Shown here in pieces: positions 11,312 to 21,764 of a DNA stretch of 64,000 bases. The stretch is from Saccharomycopsis fibuligera x Saccharomycopsis cf. fibuligera (taxonomy: Eukaryota > Ascomycota > Saccharomycetes > Ascoideales > Saccharomycopsidaceae). The notes under the pieces were generated by a model. That model ran no database searches, was not told where the DNA came from, and saw only the letters and a program-made list of their open reading frames with translations. The translations under genes and the position numbers were made by a program. Positions within the stretch are counted from its first letter, which is position 1. Each line of letters begins with the position of its first letter. The stretch lies in NCBI GenBank assembly GCA_001936135.1, contig CP012812.1, forward strand, positions 186,001-250,000. Reading direction: 5' to 3'.

Positions 11312-11342
<31 letters not shown>
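11312..11342. repeat. Poly(T) tract, 31 nt
   Basis: An uninterrupted run of T, about 190 bp after the stop codon of the gene ending at 11121. Confidence 0.9.
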
Positions 11343-11554
11343 CATTTATTTACGACACTATAATACATATCTTGCTAGACTTTTATAAGATAAAAGCATT
11401 TTCCGAAAGCTCCTCCTGCGCAAAGCCCTATAGGACGTTTGCATTAAAAATCTCTCAGTACGATTCGAGGGAGAAAATGGCGCAGCACATGACCGCCGGG
11501 AACGCTTAACGGTGCGTCCGCGATAGACAGAGACAATCAGAAACAGCGAAAGAA

Positions 11555-11578
11555 AGAATGAATGAATGAATGAATGAA
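11555..11578. repeat. GAAT tetranucleotide repeat
   Basis: Tandem GAAT units upstream of CUB1. The same repeat on the other strand (ATTC) recurs near 60530. Confidence 0.8.
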
Positions 11579-11973
11579 GGAAAGAAGAAAAACTGCTGTA
11601 ACACTCCAGTGCAAACGACCCTGTCACCCAAGCTACCACAAATAAACATCAGTTTTAGACAGTCAAGAATCAATTCACAGCAAAAGCGTTTCATTCTATT
11701 GTTGCCCAGCAGTAACCGAAATTCCGAAAAACTTACAAAGTAATTCTACAAAACGTGCCGCAATTCTTTGCAATATTGCCTCTATCGATAACTTTTGCCT
11801 TCAAACCCACCCAGCTCATTATTCTCATCAGGAACATTGTTGACATCATCACAAGTATTACGCCCGCCGCAACCATAACTACAACATTGTCTACCACCGT
11901 GCACGGAAGCTTCATATCAATACGATAACAACAAATCACCAAAGATACAAAAAACTACTCCTACTACTACAAA

Positions 11974-13656
11974 ATGCACACCAATGAGGTCCCTGACTCT
12001 GAGCGCCCAGTCTACAATGACTTGCTCAAGATTAGATCCGTGCTTTCTGAGTTGAAAAATAACCGCAAGGAGTTTATGAAGTCGGCTGATGTTAAAACTG
12101 TTTACGGCCAAGTCTTGGACAAGTATAAACAACTTAAGCAAGTTAGAAGCTCCAATGCTGCTGCCTCAGAAGGCAGCAGCAACAGCAACAGCAATGATAA
12201 CGGTAAAGGCAATACCGATGTCAAGGGCACCATCCATAATAAAGTCGACTCTTTGCTAGACGAAAACTTACAATTATTATCTCTCAGTTTCATGACAGTT
12301 GGCTTAACCAAGACTGCACCAGCTACTTATGCTTCTTTATCAACTGTGCAGCGTTTACTCGAGCATTTGGTTGAGTCCAAAGTGTACACAAAACATGACC
12401 TCCATCCAATCAAGGAGCGTTTAGCAGAAATATCAAATATCATCAAAAAGGACGACTACTACAAGTTCAATCGCTCGGTTGGAACTCAAGAAGAACAGCA
12501 CGAGCAAGTGAACATTGAAGAAGAGCATCTCTTGCTTAACCAGAAACTAGACCATTGCGTGGCAGAGTACAAACTTGCCGAGAAAAACGTTGATGAGATT
12601 TCACCAGAATTAAATGAATATTTGGAAGAGTTGATCGGGTTGAGAAGGTTGTTGATGGGACTCGTCACTAGAAGAGATTCTAGTGATCCAGATGGTGGCA
12701 ATTATGACCAACTAGTGAAAAAATACGAAGAACAATTGAGAAACTTGGAAAAACATAGAGACGAAAATGGGGATTTCTTGACGAAAAATGATGAGGAAGT
12801 CAAAGACAAAAAGGGCCAAACTGCTTTGAATGGTTTATTGGACGAATGCCATAATATTATAAATGATTTAACCATCATTAAAAATAATAACTCTGTGAAA
12901 CTTTCATTGATTGACAAAGAGCTTTTACCATTGTTCAACAAATTAATCAAGATCAAAATTTCGTTGGAAAATTTGCTTGTTACTAGACGTTGGACACTAA
13001 GAGAAACCGATTTGTTCAATTATCAAAAAGAATTGCAAAAAATCGATGACCTTAGAGTGGACGGTAAATTCAGAAACTCTTCTAATGAGCCATACACCAA
13101 AGGTCAAACCATGCTACTATACCTTCTTAGAAGATGTTATGCCATTATTTATAAATTGTTAGAATCATCAGAGCCGGTTTCTGAAGCATTACAACCTATC
13201 CATAATCAATTATCGACGGTGCGTCGTTGTTTGTTGGACGTGAAAAGAATGGGTGGTATTAGTAGTACCAGGGAGCTTTATCCATACCAAATGAAACTTG
13301 CTTCAATTGATGATCTCAAATTCGATGGCAAGTTTGTTGTTGATGATCAAATACCAGAAGGTCAGGGCACGCTTATTGCTTTGCTTGCCGAATGTTACGA
13401 TATATGCTATGAATTGCGAGTTGAATTAGAAGAGAAAGCAGATTATAGTGGCAATGAGGACCAGGACAGTGGTGAAAAGGATGGGGAAGATGACGACGAC
13501 GACGACGACGATGCTAATGAAGAAGATAGACAATACGATGCTTTAGAAGAAGAAGATTACGAAGACGATACGAATAAGAATGGGTTAACGGGCAGTGAAT
13601 ATGAATATGATAGTTACTTGCCAAGTGAAAATGTCACTGATAACGAAGCAAAGTGA
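11974..13656 (+). CDS. CUB1: UPF0662 / DUF2408 family protein (CUB1/YPL260W-like)
   Basis: A 560-residue soluble, mostly helical protein. The sequence pattern, such as LRRLLMGLVTRRD in one half and CLLDVKRMGG in the other, matches the fungal UPF0662 (DUF2408) family, to which S. cerevisiae YPL260W/CUB1 belongs. The core has repeated units in which a stretch LxxIDDLxxDGKF is followed by a short loop and a helix LLYLLRRCY or LIALLAECY (near residues 350-400 and 445-485), so the family repeat is visible. An Asn/Ser-rich linker lies near residues 65-80, and the C-terminus is a highly acidic tail with a run of about nine Asp. Molecular function is poorly defined. In S. cerevisiae the gene has been linked genetically to the proteasome and DNA damage. 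The start ATG follows an A/C-rich leader. Confidence 0.8.
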   Translation: MHTNEVPDSERPVYNDLLKIRSVLSELKNNRKEFMKSADVKTVYGQVLDKYKQLKQVRSSNAAASEGSSNSNSNDNGKGNTDVKGTIHNKVDSLLDENLQLLSLSFMTVGLTKTAPATYASLSTVQRLLEHLVESKVYTKHDLHPIKERLAEISNIIKKDDYYKFNRSVGTQEEQHEQVNIEEEHLLLNQKLDHCVAEYKLAEKNVDEISPELNEYLEELIGLRRLLMGLVTRRDSSDPDGGNYDQLVKKYEEQLRNLEKHRDENGDFLTKNDEEVKDKKGQTALNGLLDECHNIINDLTIIKNNNSVKLSLIDKELLPLFNKLIKIKISLENLLVTRRWTLRETDLFNYQKELQKIDDLRVDGKFRNSSNEPYTKGQTMLLYLLRRCYAIIYKLLESSEPVSEALQPIHNQLSTVRRCLLDVKRMGGISSTRELYPYQMKLASIDDLKFDGKFVVDDQIPEGQGTLIALLAECYDICYELRVELEEKADYSGNEDQDSGEKDGEDDDDDDDDANEEDRQYDALEEEDYEDDTNKNGLTGSEYEYDSYLPSENVTDNEAK

Positions 13657-13819
13657 CTGTTGTTACGCATCTGTCTACGTTTCCCTCCACTGTGCCCCCT
13701 CCTCCCAACTTGTTTATGTTTCCACTTTAATGTTAATGTTGATGAAAAAGTTATTTGCTTGATCTTGAAATGATTGTTTTATTCTTATTCTTGAACGATT
13801 GTAATTGGTGTGTGTGTTT

Positions 13820-13823
<4 letters not shown>

Positions 13824-13852
<29 letters not shown>
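13824..13852. repeat. Poly(T) tract, 29 nt
   Basis: An uninterrupted run of T, about 170 bp after the CUB1 stop codon. Confidence 0.9.
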
Positions 13853-14462
13853 GTATATGTCTGTTTTATGTCTTGTTGTTGTTTTTTCCTCTACAATTGT
13901 CGTCATACTTCTTTCTCCCGCAACTACTCTTCCCTCTCTAAATTCATCATTCTATATATTTGTTGCCCATTATGTGTTTTCATGTTTTTACTTTTTCTAA
14001 TTGCACATCTTTTTGCTTATCTCTTTCAGCCTAATATTCTGTGTTTCCTATTTTTTTCGTCTTTTTTTTTTTTCTGTGTCTGTCTCAGTCCGATAGCCAG
14101 GTATATCTAGAAATCTTAATGTATAATACACACCGCCCCCCGCACCCCGTTTTTAATGCTTGGCCAAGCCAGTCATTGCCCGCCTTTTCTTCAAGCTACA
14201 GTTATGTGGCATGATACGTAGCCAGACACCTCGCTCTTGGTTGCGTAATATTGAAAGTTCCCTATCCATTTCAAACGTTGGCAAGTATTTGGAAAATTTA
14301 GTTGGCTAAGCTTGGAAATCGCAACTCGGGGATGCCAATGCTATAAGAATACAGGTAGGGCGCAACAGCACGTCCAACGTCAAAGCTACGCGGCAGCCAT
14401 CAATACAAACGTCATTGAAATGAACTGACATATATTGCCGGTATTCCACTTTCTCTGCATAT

Positions 14463-14481
14463 TATAGTATTGTATACTATA
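14463..14481. repeat. A/T-rich inverted repeat
   Basis: Arms TATAGTA and TACTATA separated by five bases. Function unknown. Confidence 0.6.
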
Positions 14482-14535
14482 GTATTGCTGAATATAGGGG
14501 TCCCATTGGAAGGGTGTGATGTAAGTTTTTTTCTT

Positions 14536-14537
<2 letters not shown>

Positions 14538-14567
<30 letters not shown>

Positions 14568-14600
14568 CCCTTTTTTTCCCTTTTTTTCTCAACTTTAATT

Positions 14601-14633
<33 letters not shown>
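14538..14633. repeat. Double poly(T) tract (30 and 31 nt)
   Basis: T runs at 14538-14567 and 14603-14633, separated by a 35-nt spacer that is itself mostly T and C. The longest nearly continuous pyrimidine block in the window. Confidence 0.9.
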
Positions 14634-14634
<1 letters not shown>

Positions 14635-14896
14635 AAGAGCAGGCCACAATCTCGTAAATCTCTTCTCCCTCTCCCGCTTCATGGACACAAACCATCGACC
14701 GACGGTTATCATACAGAAAAAACTCATCAGCATAAAATCATCAAAAGGATATCGCTTTCACTGTTGGATGTATTTTGCAGCTCCTCAGGAACCTTCTCTC
14801 TTTCTAACATATGATATGCCGGGGCTCTCAGATATATGCATACAAAAAAAAAAAAAAGCAGGGTAAAACAAAAAAGAAACAAGACTTTCTCTTAAA

Positions 14897-14904
14897 TATA
14901 TAAA
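14897..14904 (+). promoter_or_regulatory. TATA element of RTA-A
   Basis: TATATAAA about 90 bp upstream of the ATG at 14991, a normal yeast spacing. Confidence 0.6.
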
Positions 14905-14990
14905 CTGGTCCGTCCATCCACGTATTTTCCAAAAAGAATTTAAATATTTCTACTATTATTATAAACCAATACAAACTACAAAAAATAACA

Positions 14991-15914
14991 ATGGCTAGTC
15001 GACTTTGGCCATATACTCCTAACTTGGGTCTAAATAGTTACTTTCTTGCAAGATATGCTATATTGTTTTGTATTGAACTCATTCAGGTTGTGATTGTCAA
15101 GAAAAGATACGGCAAATGCGTTGAAAAAACCAAATCTAAAAGATTCACCAATCAACAAATTCCATTGTTGATAGGTTTAGTCTTAGAAGCCGCTGGATAC
15201 GGATTCAGAATTGGTGCTAGAAATGCAGACGACTCAATTTTCATCAATGCTATTCAGAGTCTTTTCTTATTAATAGCTCCAATTTTCATTGCTGCCACAA
15301 TGTACATGTCCTTGGGGCAAATCATTCAAGTCTTACGTGCTGAGCAAGTCAGTTTGATCAAAGTCAAATACTTGACCAAGATTTTTGTCACTGGTGATAT
15401 AATCTCTTTTATTCTTCAAGCTAGCGGCGGCGGGATGATGGTAATGGAAGGTATGAGAGATTTTGGCAAATGGCTAGCAGTAGGTGGATTGATTGTTCAA
15501 TTGTTTTTCTTTTTCGGTTTCATTGTTGCTGTTGTCCACTTGTGGATAAGCCTTTTCAATATCCACCGTCGCAGTAGATTCGCATCTGGTGGTCCTGCTC
15601 TGGATAGCAAAACCGGATTTTTGTTGTCCAATAATTTGTCTGGGTGGGGAAACTGGAAACATGCTTTGGGTTGTTTGTTATTTGCTTCATTGTTGATCTT
15701 TGTCCGTTCTATTTTTAGAACTGTTGAGTTTTCTGAAGGCTTCAACGGTCCGTTGCAATCGAGTGAACACATGTTGTTTGGGCTCGATACAACAATGGTC
15801 ACTTATGCATGCATTTCATTGATCACGGTGAACTATTCCAAATTTTACCACTCTGTAACCCACTATCATAACAATGCGTTTACCGATGTTCCATACGAAT
15901 TATCAAATATGTGA
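14991..15914 (+). CDS. RTA1-family seven-helix membrane protein (RTA-A)
   Basis: A 307-residue polytopic membrane protein of the fungal RTA1 / lipid-translocating exporter family (relatives: RTA1, RSB1, Candida RTA2-RTA4), whose members act on sphingoid bases or give resistance to toxic lipids and aminocholesterol. It opens with the family-like WPYTPNLG segment, followed by about seven hydrophobic helices. Conserved blocks shared with the two downstream paralogues are FxNQQIPLLIGL (about residue 55), APIFIAATMYM (about 95-107), KYLTKIFVTGDIISF (about 125-140) and VEFSEGFNGPLQS (about 245-257). A short hydrophilic loop containing one CTG codon (15600) lies between helices five and six. CTG there would be Ser in the CUG clade. 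Substrate is unknown. Confidence 0.88.
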   Translation: MASRLWPYTPNLGLNSYFLARYAILFCIELIQVVIVKKRYGKCVEKTKSKRFTNQQIPLLIGLVLEAAGYGFRIGARNADDSIFINAIQSLFLLIAPIFIAATMYMSLGQIIQVLRAEQVSLIKVKYLTKIFVTGDIISFILQASGGGMMVMEGMRDFGKWLAVGGLIVQLFFFFGFIVAVVHLWISLFNIHRRSRFASGGPALDSKTGFLLSNNLSGWGNWKHALGCLLFASLLIFVRSIFRTVEFSEGFNGPLQSSEHMLFGLDTTMVTYACISLITVNYSKFYHSVTHYHNNAFTDVPYELSNM

Positions 15915-16555
15915 AGTAATATTTGAATCCTGAAAAGAAACAAGAGTTCCAAAAGTTAAAGTCAGCATCATGATGGGAAACACGCACTTCTTAAGAAAGA
16001 GGACAATGAAAGGGCATTTATACGAAGCACATCATTTGACTTGCTATGTATTAGGTTATCATGTATTTTTATAGAAATGGTGAAGACACACTGTTATCAC
16101 CGCTTTTCCAGCACCAAGCAGGTCTGTCTGTGACTACGCTGTATATCGTTTGTTTGTTTTTGTTTTTGTTTTTTTTCCACTTTTAACATTATGCATATTT
16201 TCTTTAGAAGTTCACCCTTTGTCGAACGACGGGTTTTTTACTTTTGCTATTTTTTCCTTTTGTAGGCAAACTTACAGCGACGACGTTGCTTATTAGCTCT
16301 TCCACTACTTCTGCCGAGCCGTAAATCTTCAGCTAGACCGAAAAAGTTGACAGAGTTGCAAAAATCTGTCATGTTATGCAGCGCACTCCCTGTATGTAAT
16401 ATACAAAGCCGAATAGTGGCTTATATAACTTTAGCCTGGAAAACTTTCCAACATGTCGAAACTACAGGGGTACGCCTCACGAAATCCAAAACATTTAAAT
16501 TTTCAATGATTATATTAAACCGGCCTTAATTATTAAAAATAAGATCACAAAATCG
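15915..16555. other. Convergent intergenic region
   Basis: About 640 bp between the ends of RTA-A (+) and the Gly/His-repeat gene (-). T-rich 3' flanking DNA; no gene or distinctive element seen. Confidence 0.6.
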
Positions 16556-17803
16556 CTAGCAAAACAGTAGACACCAATATATAACCCCGTACGCTTTGGC
16601 GCTCAACACCGCAGCAGCAGCTTCCAGAGAGCTGCTGCTACTATCTCTGGCACCTCCTGTGGAACTGCTGCTGCTGCTGCTGCTGCTGTCACTGATGCTT
16701 TCACTTGCCACTAACTCCGCAGTCAACTCGCTCGCCTCGCTCAAGAAATCCTTAACTTTAGTTGACAAATATACCGAGTACTCCGAAGTTTGTCCTGACA
16801 GCTTGGGTAAATCTTTATTGTAGTAGCTCAAAAACTGATCAATGTTTACCGTTTGTGTGGAGGTATGCACTTTGCTCATGATATCAAGCCAGGTTTCTGT
16901 TTGCACTGAACTGAAAAAATCTTGCATAAAACTAGCCAATTTGTCATTATCTTTTTTGTTTTCTTTCTGGAGCTCTGAAATACGTGAAGTAATCAAAGTG
17001 TAATCCTGCTTCACCAATGATGGAGCCATCGTTATGATTGCCTTTGCTGGCACCGTAAAGGTCGTACTGGCGTCAGAGTAGCTATAATAATCACCTTTCT
17101 TGACTTGTGTATATCCGGTACTTGTACTTATTGGATCAACTTTCCCATTAGACTCAGTACTATTGATGGTGGCTGTTGTATAAGGCACACTGCTACTGTC
17201 ACCGTTATGATAGTAATGATGAAGATTATAACCAACTAAACCGCCACCAAGTCCAGCCACATATGGATTGATATAAAACCCACCGCCAAGGCCATTAACT
17301 CGAGGCACGTACTGTGTGACACCACCTTGACCGACTGCTTTACCAGTGAGTACCAAAGGTTGAGTTTGAGTGTTTGGACGTTGCGTTTTACCATCGGCGC
17401 CAGTATTAGCAGTATTTCTACCGGTGTTTCTTCCAGTATTTGCTGGTGCAGTTCCTTTGCCGGTCCCTTTACCACCACTACCGCCACCAGTAGCACCTTT
17501 TGGATTGCTATTGTCATTACCACCTTTTCCGCCAGATCCAGATCCAGATCCAGATCCTGACCCAGATCCAGATCCAGATCCGCCACGGCCACCACCACCA
17601 GCATGGCCACCACCACCAGCATGGCCACCACCACCAGCATGGCCACCACCACCAGCATGGCCACCACCACCCTTTCTGGGCTCTAACACCACGATGGTGT
17701 CATTGATCTTATTATTGCTAGCATCAATAGCTACACTTTCAGCAAGAGACAGCGCCAGCAACGAAAGAAGAAGAGCAAGACTTGAAATATTATTGAGACG
17801 CAT
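16556..17803 (-). CDS. Secreted Gly/His-repeat, Ser-rich protein, probably cell wall
   Basis: A 415-residue protein with a clear N-terminal signal peptide (hydrophobic core about residues 8-22, SSLALLLSLLALSLAES). A Gly-rich segment follows with four copies of the pentapeptide GGGHA/AGGGG type (15-bp DNA unit), then a Gly-Ser dipeptide run and Gly/Lys/Thr-rich linker. The middle (about residues 150-260) is Gly/Tyr-rich. Residues about 265-375 form a more complex helical region with Lys/Asp/Ser content. The C-terminus is a poly-Ser run and then a short hydrophobic end (YGVIYWCLLFC) that could be a GPI-attachment signal, though a weak one. I do not recognise an orthologue. A wall or extracellular role is inferred from the signal peptide and composition. 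Confidence 0.7.
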   Translation of the reverse strand: MRLNNISSLALLLSLLALSLAESVAIDASNNKINDTIVVLEPRKGGGGHAGGGGHAGGGGHAGGGGHAGGGGRGGSGSGSGSGSGSGSGSGGKGGNDNSNPKGATGGGSGGKGTGKGTAPANTGRNTGRNTANTGADGKTQRPNTQTQPLVLTGKAVGQGGVTQYVPRVNGLGGGFYINPYVAGLGGGLVGYNLHHYYHNGDSSSVPYTTATINSTESNGKVDPISTSTGYTQVKKGDYYSYSDASTTFTVPAKAIITMAPSLVKQDYTLITSRISELQKENKKDNDKLASFMQDFFSSVQTETWLDIMSKVHTSTQTVNIDQFLSYYNKDLPKLSGQTSEYSVYLSTKVKDFLSEASELTAELVASESISDSSSSSSSSSTGGARDSSSSSLEAAAAVLSAKAYGVIYWCLLFC

Positions 17804-18690
17804 GAATTAATTGATTAAAATGATACCAGATGAGTGAAATGTACAATGATAAAATCAAAAATCTTTTAGCGATTGAAAAGATGCAGGTATAAAAGATCAA
17901 AATGAAAGTATTAAGAAAATTTAAATTTGAACGAGAGGTTTTATATCAAGACAATAGAAATGCAGAATAGCCACAAGAATGACATGAAAATGACCAATTT
18001 TGGCATCTATGCTAAGCCTCCGGCAGAGTTAAACCAGATCCAGAGATCCATTTTTCCAAGGGTTGCAAAAAAAAAAAAAAGGAAGAAAAGAAACGCTGCC
18101 GTTGCAACGGCTTTCTGGGCGCTGATTATGTAAGTAATTACTACATATACGCATGCATGACTGAAAGTGTCTCAGCAGCGTTTTCGGGAAATTTTAGCGG
18201 TATACCGTGGGGGTGCACATAAGTCAGCCTTAAAAGCATCTGTGGCGGTGCAAGAAGGGGGTGTGGTTGGGAGAGGGCTGGGTGTACCAAAGCAGTGGCC
18301 TTTAGTCTTCAAAGACTTTGCAGCAGACATTTTCTCAACATTGTCGTGTGTGAACATGCCACTACATACTTGATACTTCGTACACTTCCATGGGCGCCTG
18401 TTAGATGTTGCTAAGACTTCTTTGCAAGAAGCATTCTCTTCCTAGCCCGTCCGTAATGTAATGATAATTTTAGCGTAACAGCAAACGGCTACACACCTTG
18501 CTACTATTGGTTTTGGTACCTAAGAATACAGCAGAAGACCAGCACGCAGAATTACAGCTTCTTTCCCGTAAGCAGCTAATATTACCACTTATACGACTAT
18601 AGGCTCTTTACGCTTCGAGGCTAGTAGTAGTGTTTTATAATTAACTAACCTTTATCCAGATCCTCGCTTATTCCCGACGCACGCAAACAG

Positions 18691-18709
18691 ACACACACAC
18701 ACACACACT
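18691..18709. repeat. CA dinucleotide repeat
   Basis: About nine AC units upstream of the sugar-porter gene. Confidence 0.85.
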
Positions 18710-18922
18710 CGCCATAGTTTCCACCGGTTGCTGCGTGTCAGCCGCCATGAGCCAATACTGAGTGATTGCCACAGTTTGCCCTTTATTTTTCCCCTTTGGG
18801 AAGGGTCCTCGAAGCACTAACACCAATGTGTCAATCAGCGGAGTCTGGTCCAGCTTGCAGCTGTCAAGATCCAAAGCTTATTTGAGTAATGGGTCGACGA
18901 ACAAGCCTTTTGAAAGTAATTC

Positions 18923-18930
18923 TATATAAT
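18923..18930 (+). promoter_or_regulatory. TATA element of the sugar-porter gene
   Basis: TATATAAT about 95 bp before the ATG at 19026. Its position argues for 19026 as the start, rather than the upstream in-frame TTG at 18969. Confidence 0.5.
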
Positions 18931-19025
18931 TCACTCTAGCCCTCCAATATGTCCTGAAAAATAACATATTGTCGCAGTCAAAAGTTGAGCTGAATACCAA
19001 CCGAATAACCAACAAATACAGAAAG

Positions 19026-20759
19026 ATGGGTGTCGAAACATACGAAAAAGAACCATCTCAGGTTCAAGAATCACATAACGACATTTTGTCCACCGCCAGC
19101 AACAGCAATGCTCCTCAAAACGAACTTTTTGAAACGGGCCTTTCAGATGAAGAAGTTGCCAAAAATGTCACTGAGTTGATTGGCTATAATCCTTCCTTGG
19201 AATCATACACTGGTCTTCTTCACAAGGGCGCAATTCTCGCTAATGATGGCGGTAAAGTGTTTGAACATCATGCGGCCTTATACACTGCTGAAGAAATACA
19301 TGCCCTTAACTATGAACTGCACCATTCTATCAAATCTCAAGGTCGTGCTATGTTTTTGATTGCTATTGTTGCTTCTTTCGCTGCTGTCAACTTTGGCATG
19401 GACGAGTCTGCTGTTGGTGGGGCTCAATTGCAGTACATCAATGAATTCAATATCACCAATTCTAATGTGCAAGGCACGGTTAATGCTGCGCCGTACTTGG
19501 CTGCGGGTACTATAGGTACGCTTAGCACAACCATATTGGATCGGTTCTTGGGTCGTAAATGGATTATATTCATCTCTTGTATCTTTGGCATTGCTGGGTC
19601 ATTGTGGCAAGCTTTCTCCCACTCTATGGGATCGTTGTTAGCAGCACGGTTATTTTTAGGTATTGGTATGGGTATCAACAGTTCATGTGCACCAATGTTT
19701 GTCGCCGAGACTAGTCCGGCAAAGTCAAGAGGGGTATTTCTTATGCTTTGGCAAACTTTTGTTGCCTTTGGGGTTATGCTAGGTAGTGTTTTTAATCGTG
19801 CTTTTGTTGATGTTTCCGGTTCAGCGTCATGGAGACTAATGATTGGCAGCTCGTTTGTCCCACCAATTGTTGTGGCTGCTTTAATCCTTTTTGCTCCTGA
19901 ATCACCAAGATATTTGCTTGCCAATGATCAACCACGTGAATCTCTCGAAGCTTTGATAAAGCTTCGTCCAACAGAGCTAGCAGCAGCTAGGGATTTCTTT
20001 GTGCTTTATAACTCACTACTACATGCTGGAGAAATCAACAAGGTTCCTTTATTCCAGCAAGTTAAGCTCTTCTTTACCGACAAGCGTATTCGTTTTGCCT
20101 TCTTGGTCTCATCATTTGTCATCTTTATGCAACAATATTGTGGCGTCAACATTCTTGTTGGATACACTACTACGATTCTCGTTAGTTCTGGAGTAGATGA
20201 CCGTACCGCCATCGCTGGCAGTATAGGTATCGGTGGTGGTTGCTTCTTAGCTACATTTTTTAGCTCTCTCTGCATCGACAGGGTTGGTCGTCGTCGTATG
20301 CTTCTTTATACGTTTCCTGTCCTTGCCATTTGTCTTTTTTGGCTTGGTGGTTCATTGCACATTAACAATGCAGATTCCAGATTAGGCTCTGGATTGACCT
20401 CAATGTACCTATTTGTCATCGGGTTTGGATTAGGAATTGGCCCAATTAGTTGGACAATGAATGCGGAAGTATATCCTTTGCATGTTAGAGCTCTCGGAGT
20501 CACATTGGGTATGACCATTAATTGGGTGCTTGACTTTGTATTGAGTATGAGTTGGCCTAAGATGGCCGCATCGCTGATGCATGCTAGTGGTGGCTTGTTT
20601 TTCTATGGGGCTTGGAATTTATATGCTTTCGGGTTTACTTATTTCTTTGTGCCTGAAACAATGAGGTTGACGTTGGAAGAGATTGATGTGGTATTTAGCC
20701 AAGGGGCAGCGCACCATTTTGTTAAGAAGACTAAGCGACTTTTGGGGTTGAGGGGATAG
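19026..20759 (+). CDS. Sugar-porter family MFS transporter
   Basis: A 577-residue twelve-helix major-facilitator transporter of the sugar porter family. The open frame extends upstream to a TTG at 18969, but the first ATG is at 19026. Family motifs visible are GRKW after helix 2, a PESPRYL motif after helix 6, QQYCGVNILVGY in helix 7, DRVGRRRM between helices 8 and 9, and FVPETMRLTLEEID after helix 12. The first helix is preceded by an unusually long cytosolic tail of about 100 residues, and it carries AAVNFGMDESAVGGA instead of the GYD-type motif of hexose carriers. That places it in the GMDE group of fungal sugar porters. Substrate cannot be read from the sequence. Codon 98 (19317-19319) is CTG, thus probably Ser. 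Confidence 0.85.
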   Translation: MGVETYEKEPSQVQESHNDILSTASNSNAPQNELFETGLSDEEVAKNVTELIGYNPSLESYTGLLHKGAILANDGGKVFEHHAALYTAEEIHALNYELHHSIKSQGRAMFLIAIVASFAAVNFGMDESAVGGAQLQYINEFNITNSNVQGTVNAAPYLAAGTIGTLSTTILDRFLGRKWIIFISCIFGIAGSLWQAFSHSMGSLLAARLFLGIGMGINSSCAPMFVAETSPAKSRGVFLMLWQTFVAFGVMLGSVFNRAFVDVSGSASWRLMIGSSFVPPIVVAALILFAPESPRYLLANDQPRESLEALIKLRPTELAAARDFFVLYNSLLHAGEINKVPLFQQVKLFFTDKRIRFAFLVSSFVIFMQQYCGVNILVGYTTTILVSSGVDDRTAIAGSIGIGGGCFLATFFSSLCIDRVGRRRMLLYTFPVLAICLFWLGGSLHINNADSRLGSGLTSMYLFVIGFGLGIGPISWTMNAEVYPLHVRALGVTLGMTINWVLDFVLSMSWPKMAASLMHASGGLFFYGAWNLYAFGFTYFFVPETMRLTLEEIDVVFSQGAAHHFVKKTKRLLGLRG

Positions 20760-21764
20760 TTAGTTTCTTTTTGACTTGACTATTTTGTTATATCCTTGTT
20801 GTACTTTTTATCTTAGTTGTTTTTATGAGATATGTATTAGGTTTTGTTTCAAGAAATATTTCGTTTTATTATAGATCCTATTTACACTACCTTCAATGTT
20901 GATATCAATAAATGCTGCTTTCTAATGCAGCATTATTACCGGTTTATTCTCGTAAACACAGCAACAAGCTCCTCAAAAAAAAATTAGTAGTTAGTTTCAT
21001 GTTTTTTACAGGTAACCATGTTACAGTACTTCTAGTCTACAACATCAATACAGATCTTAACCACACACAAAAGTAGGTTTCGGGGATTTGACATCCCGTT
21101 ACGCACGCATGTTTCCAAAAAATGGCAATATTTTAGCAGCCGATCCAGTTTTTGCATCCCGTTGTGGCTTGAATGGAAAATCAGGTAGGTAGATCCCTGC
21201 TCAGAAAAATTATACACTAGTCTGCCTATCGGCTACCTGTCCAGAATCAGTTTTCGACACTAATGGATTGGTTATCTAAAGTTGGGGGAATAAGAAAACC
21301 ACAAATCGACACATTAATGAAAAGAATGAAGTTAATATGTTATTATGCTATACTGCACACGTACAGCCTCAATCGAAGCTTTTCGTATGAACTGATTCCT
21401 TTTTCGCTTGGCGCGGCGCAGCCTCGCAATGGAAATAGCCAAATGCGTCAAAACGATTACGGAAATTAAAGATCTGGTTAATCAGATGGATACAACAACC
21501 GCAGGATGTCAGTTATAAAAAAAGGCACCTCGCCGCTTCGCCGTCCTATAGATATGTTATACACAGTGGATAAGTTAACTTAGCCATCTGTGGTGCTTAA
21601 ATTTTGTCAAAAAGAAAGAACTTTTCCCGAGGGAAGTGTTTGCTATTTGAATCAATATTCATTAGAGTTTTGTTTTTGTTGTTTTTTTTTTTCAAAAAAT
21701 TTTCTTGCTGCTTTCTTTTGAAGGTGAAGAGTAACAACATCGCGCACCCACATGTCAAACAGAA
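20760..21764. other. Intergenic region, RTA-B promoter
   Basis: About 1 kb, moderately A/T-rich. I see no gene, tRNA or strong repeat. Short open frames at 21263 and 21604 have no recognisable content. Confidence 0.55.

Larger units (their letters stand above)
11122..11973. other. Intergenic region, 3' flank of the His/Pro gene and CUB1 promoter
   Basis: About 850 bp. The left part is T-rich with a 31-nt poly(T) run (11312-11342), probably the polyadenylation and termination zone. A GAAT tetranucleotide repeat lies at 11555-11578. The A/C-rich stretch immediately before 11974 looks like the CUB1 leader. No gene seen. Confidence 0.6.
13657..14990. other. Intergenic region between CUB1 and RTA-A
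   Basis: About 1.3 kb without a gene. It holds three poly(T) runs (13824-13852, 14538-14567, 14603-14633) and a short A/T palindrome (14463-14481). A good TATA element (TATATAAA, 14897-14904) lies about 90 bp before the RTA-A start codon. Confidence 0.65.
17804..19025. other. Divergent intergenic region, promoters of the Gly/His gene and the sugar porter
   Basis: About 1.2 kb. It contains a CA microsatellite (18691-18709) and a TATA-like TATATAAT at 18923-18930, about 95 bp before the transporter ATG. An open frame at 17927-18133 has no support and is left out. Confidence 0.6.

Noticed and set aside
18130-18659. Possible 5'-UTR intron of the sugar-porter gene (GTAAGT, AACTAAC, CAG)
   Set aside because: Branch site is imperfect, and the TATA element at 18923 lies downstream of the acceptor, so this DNA is probably not transcribed with the gene.
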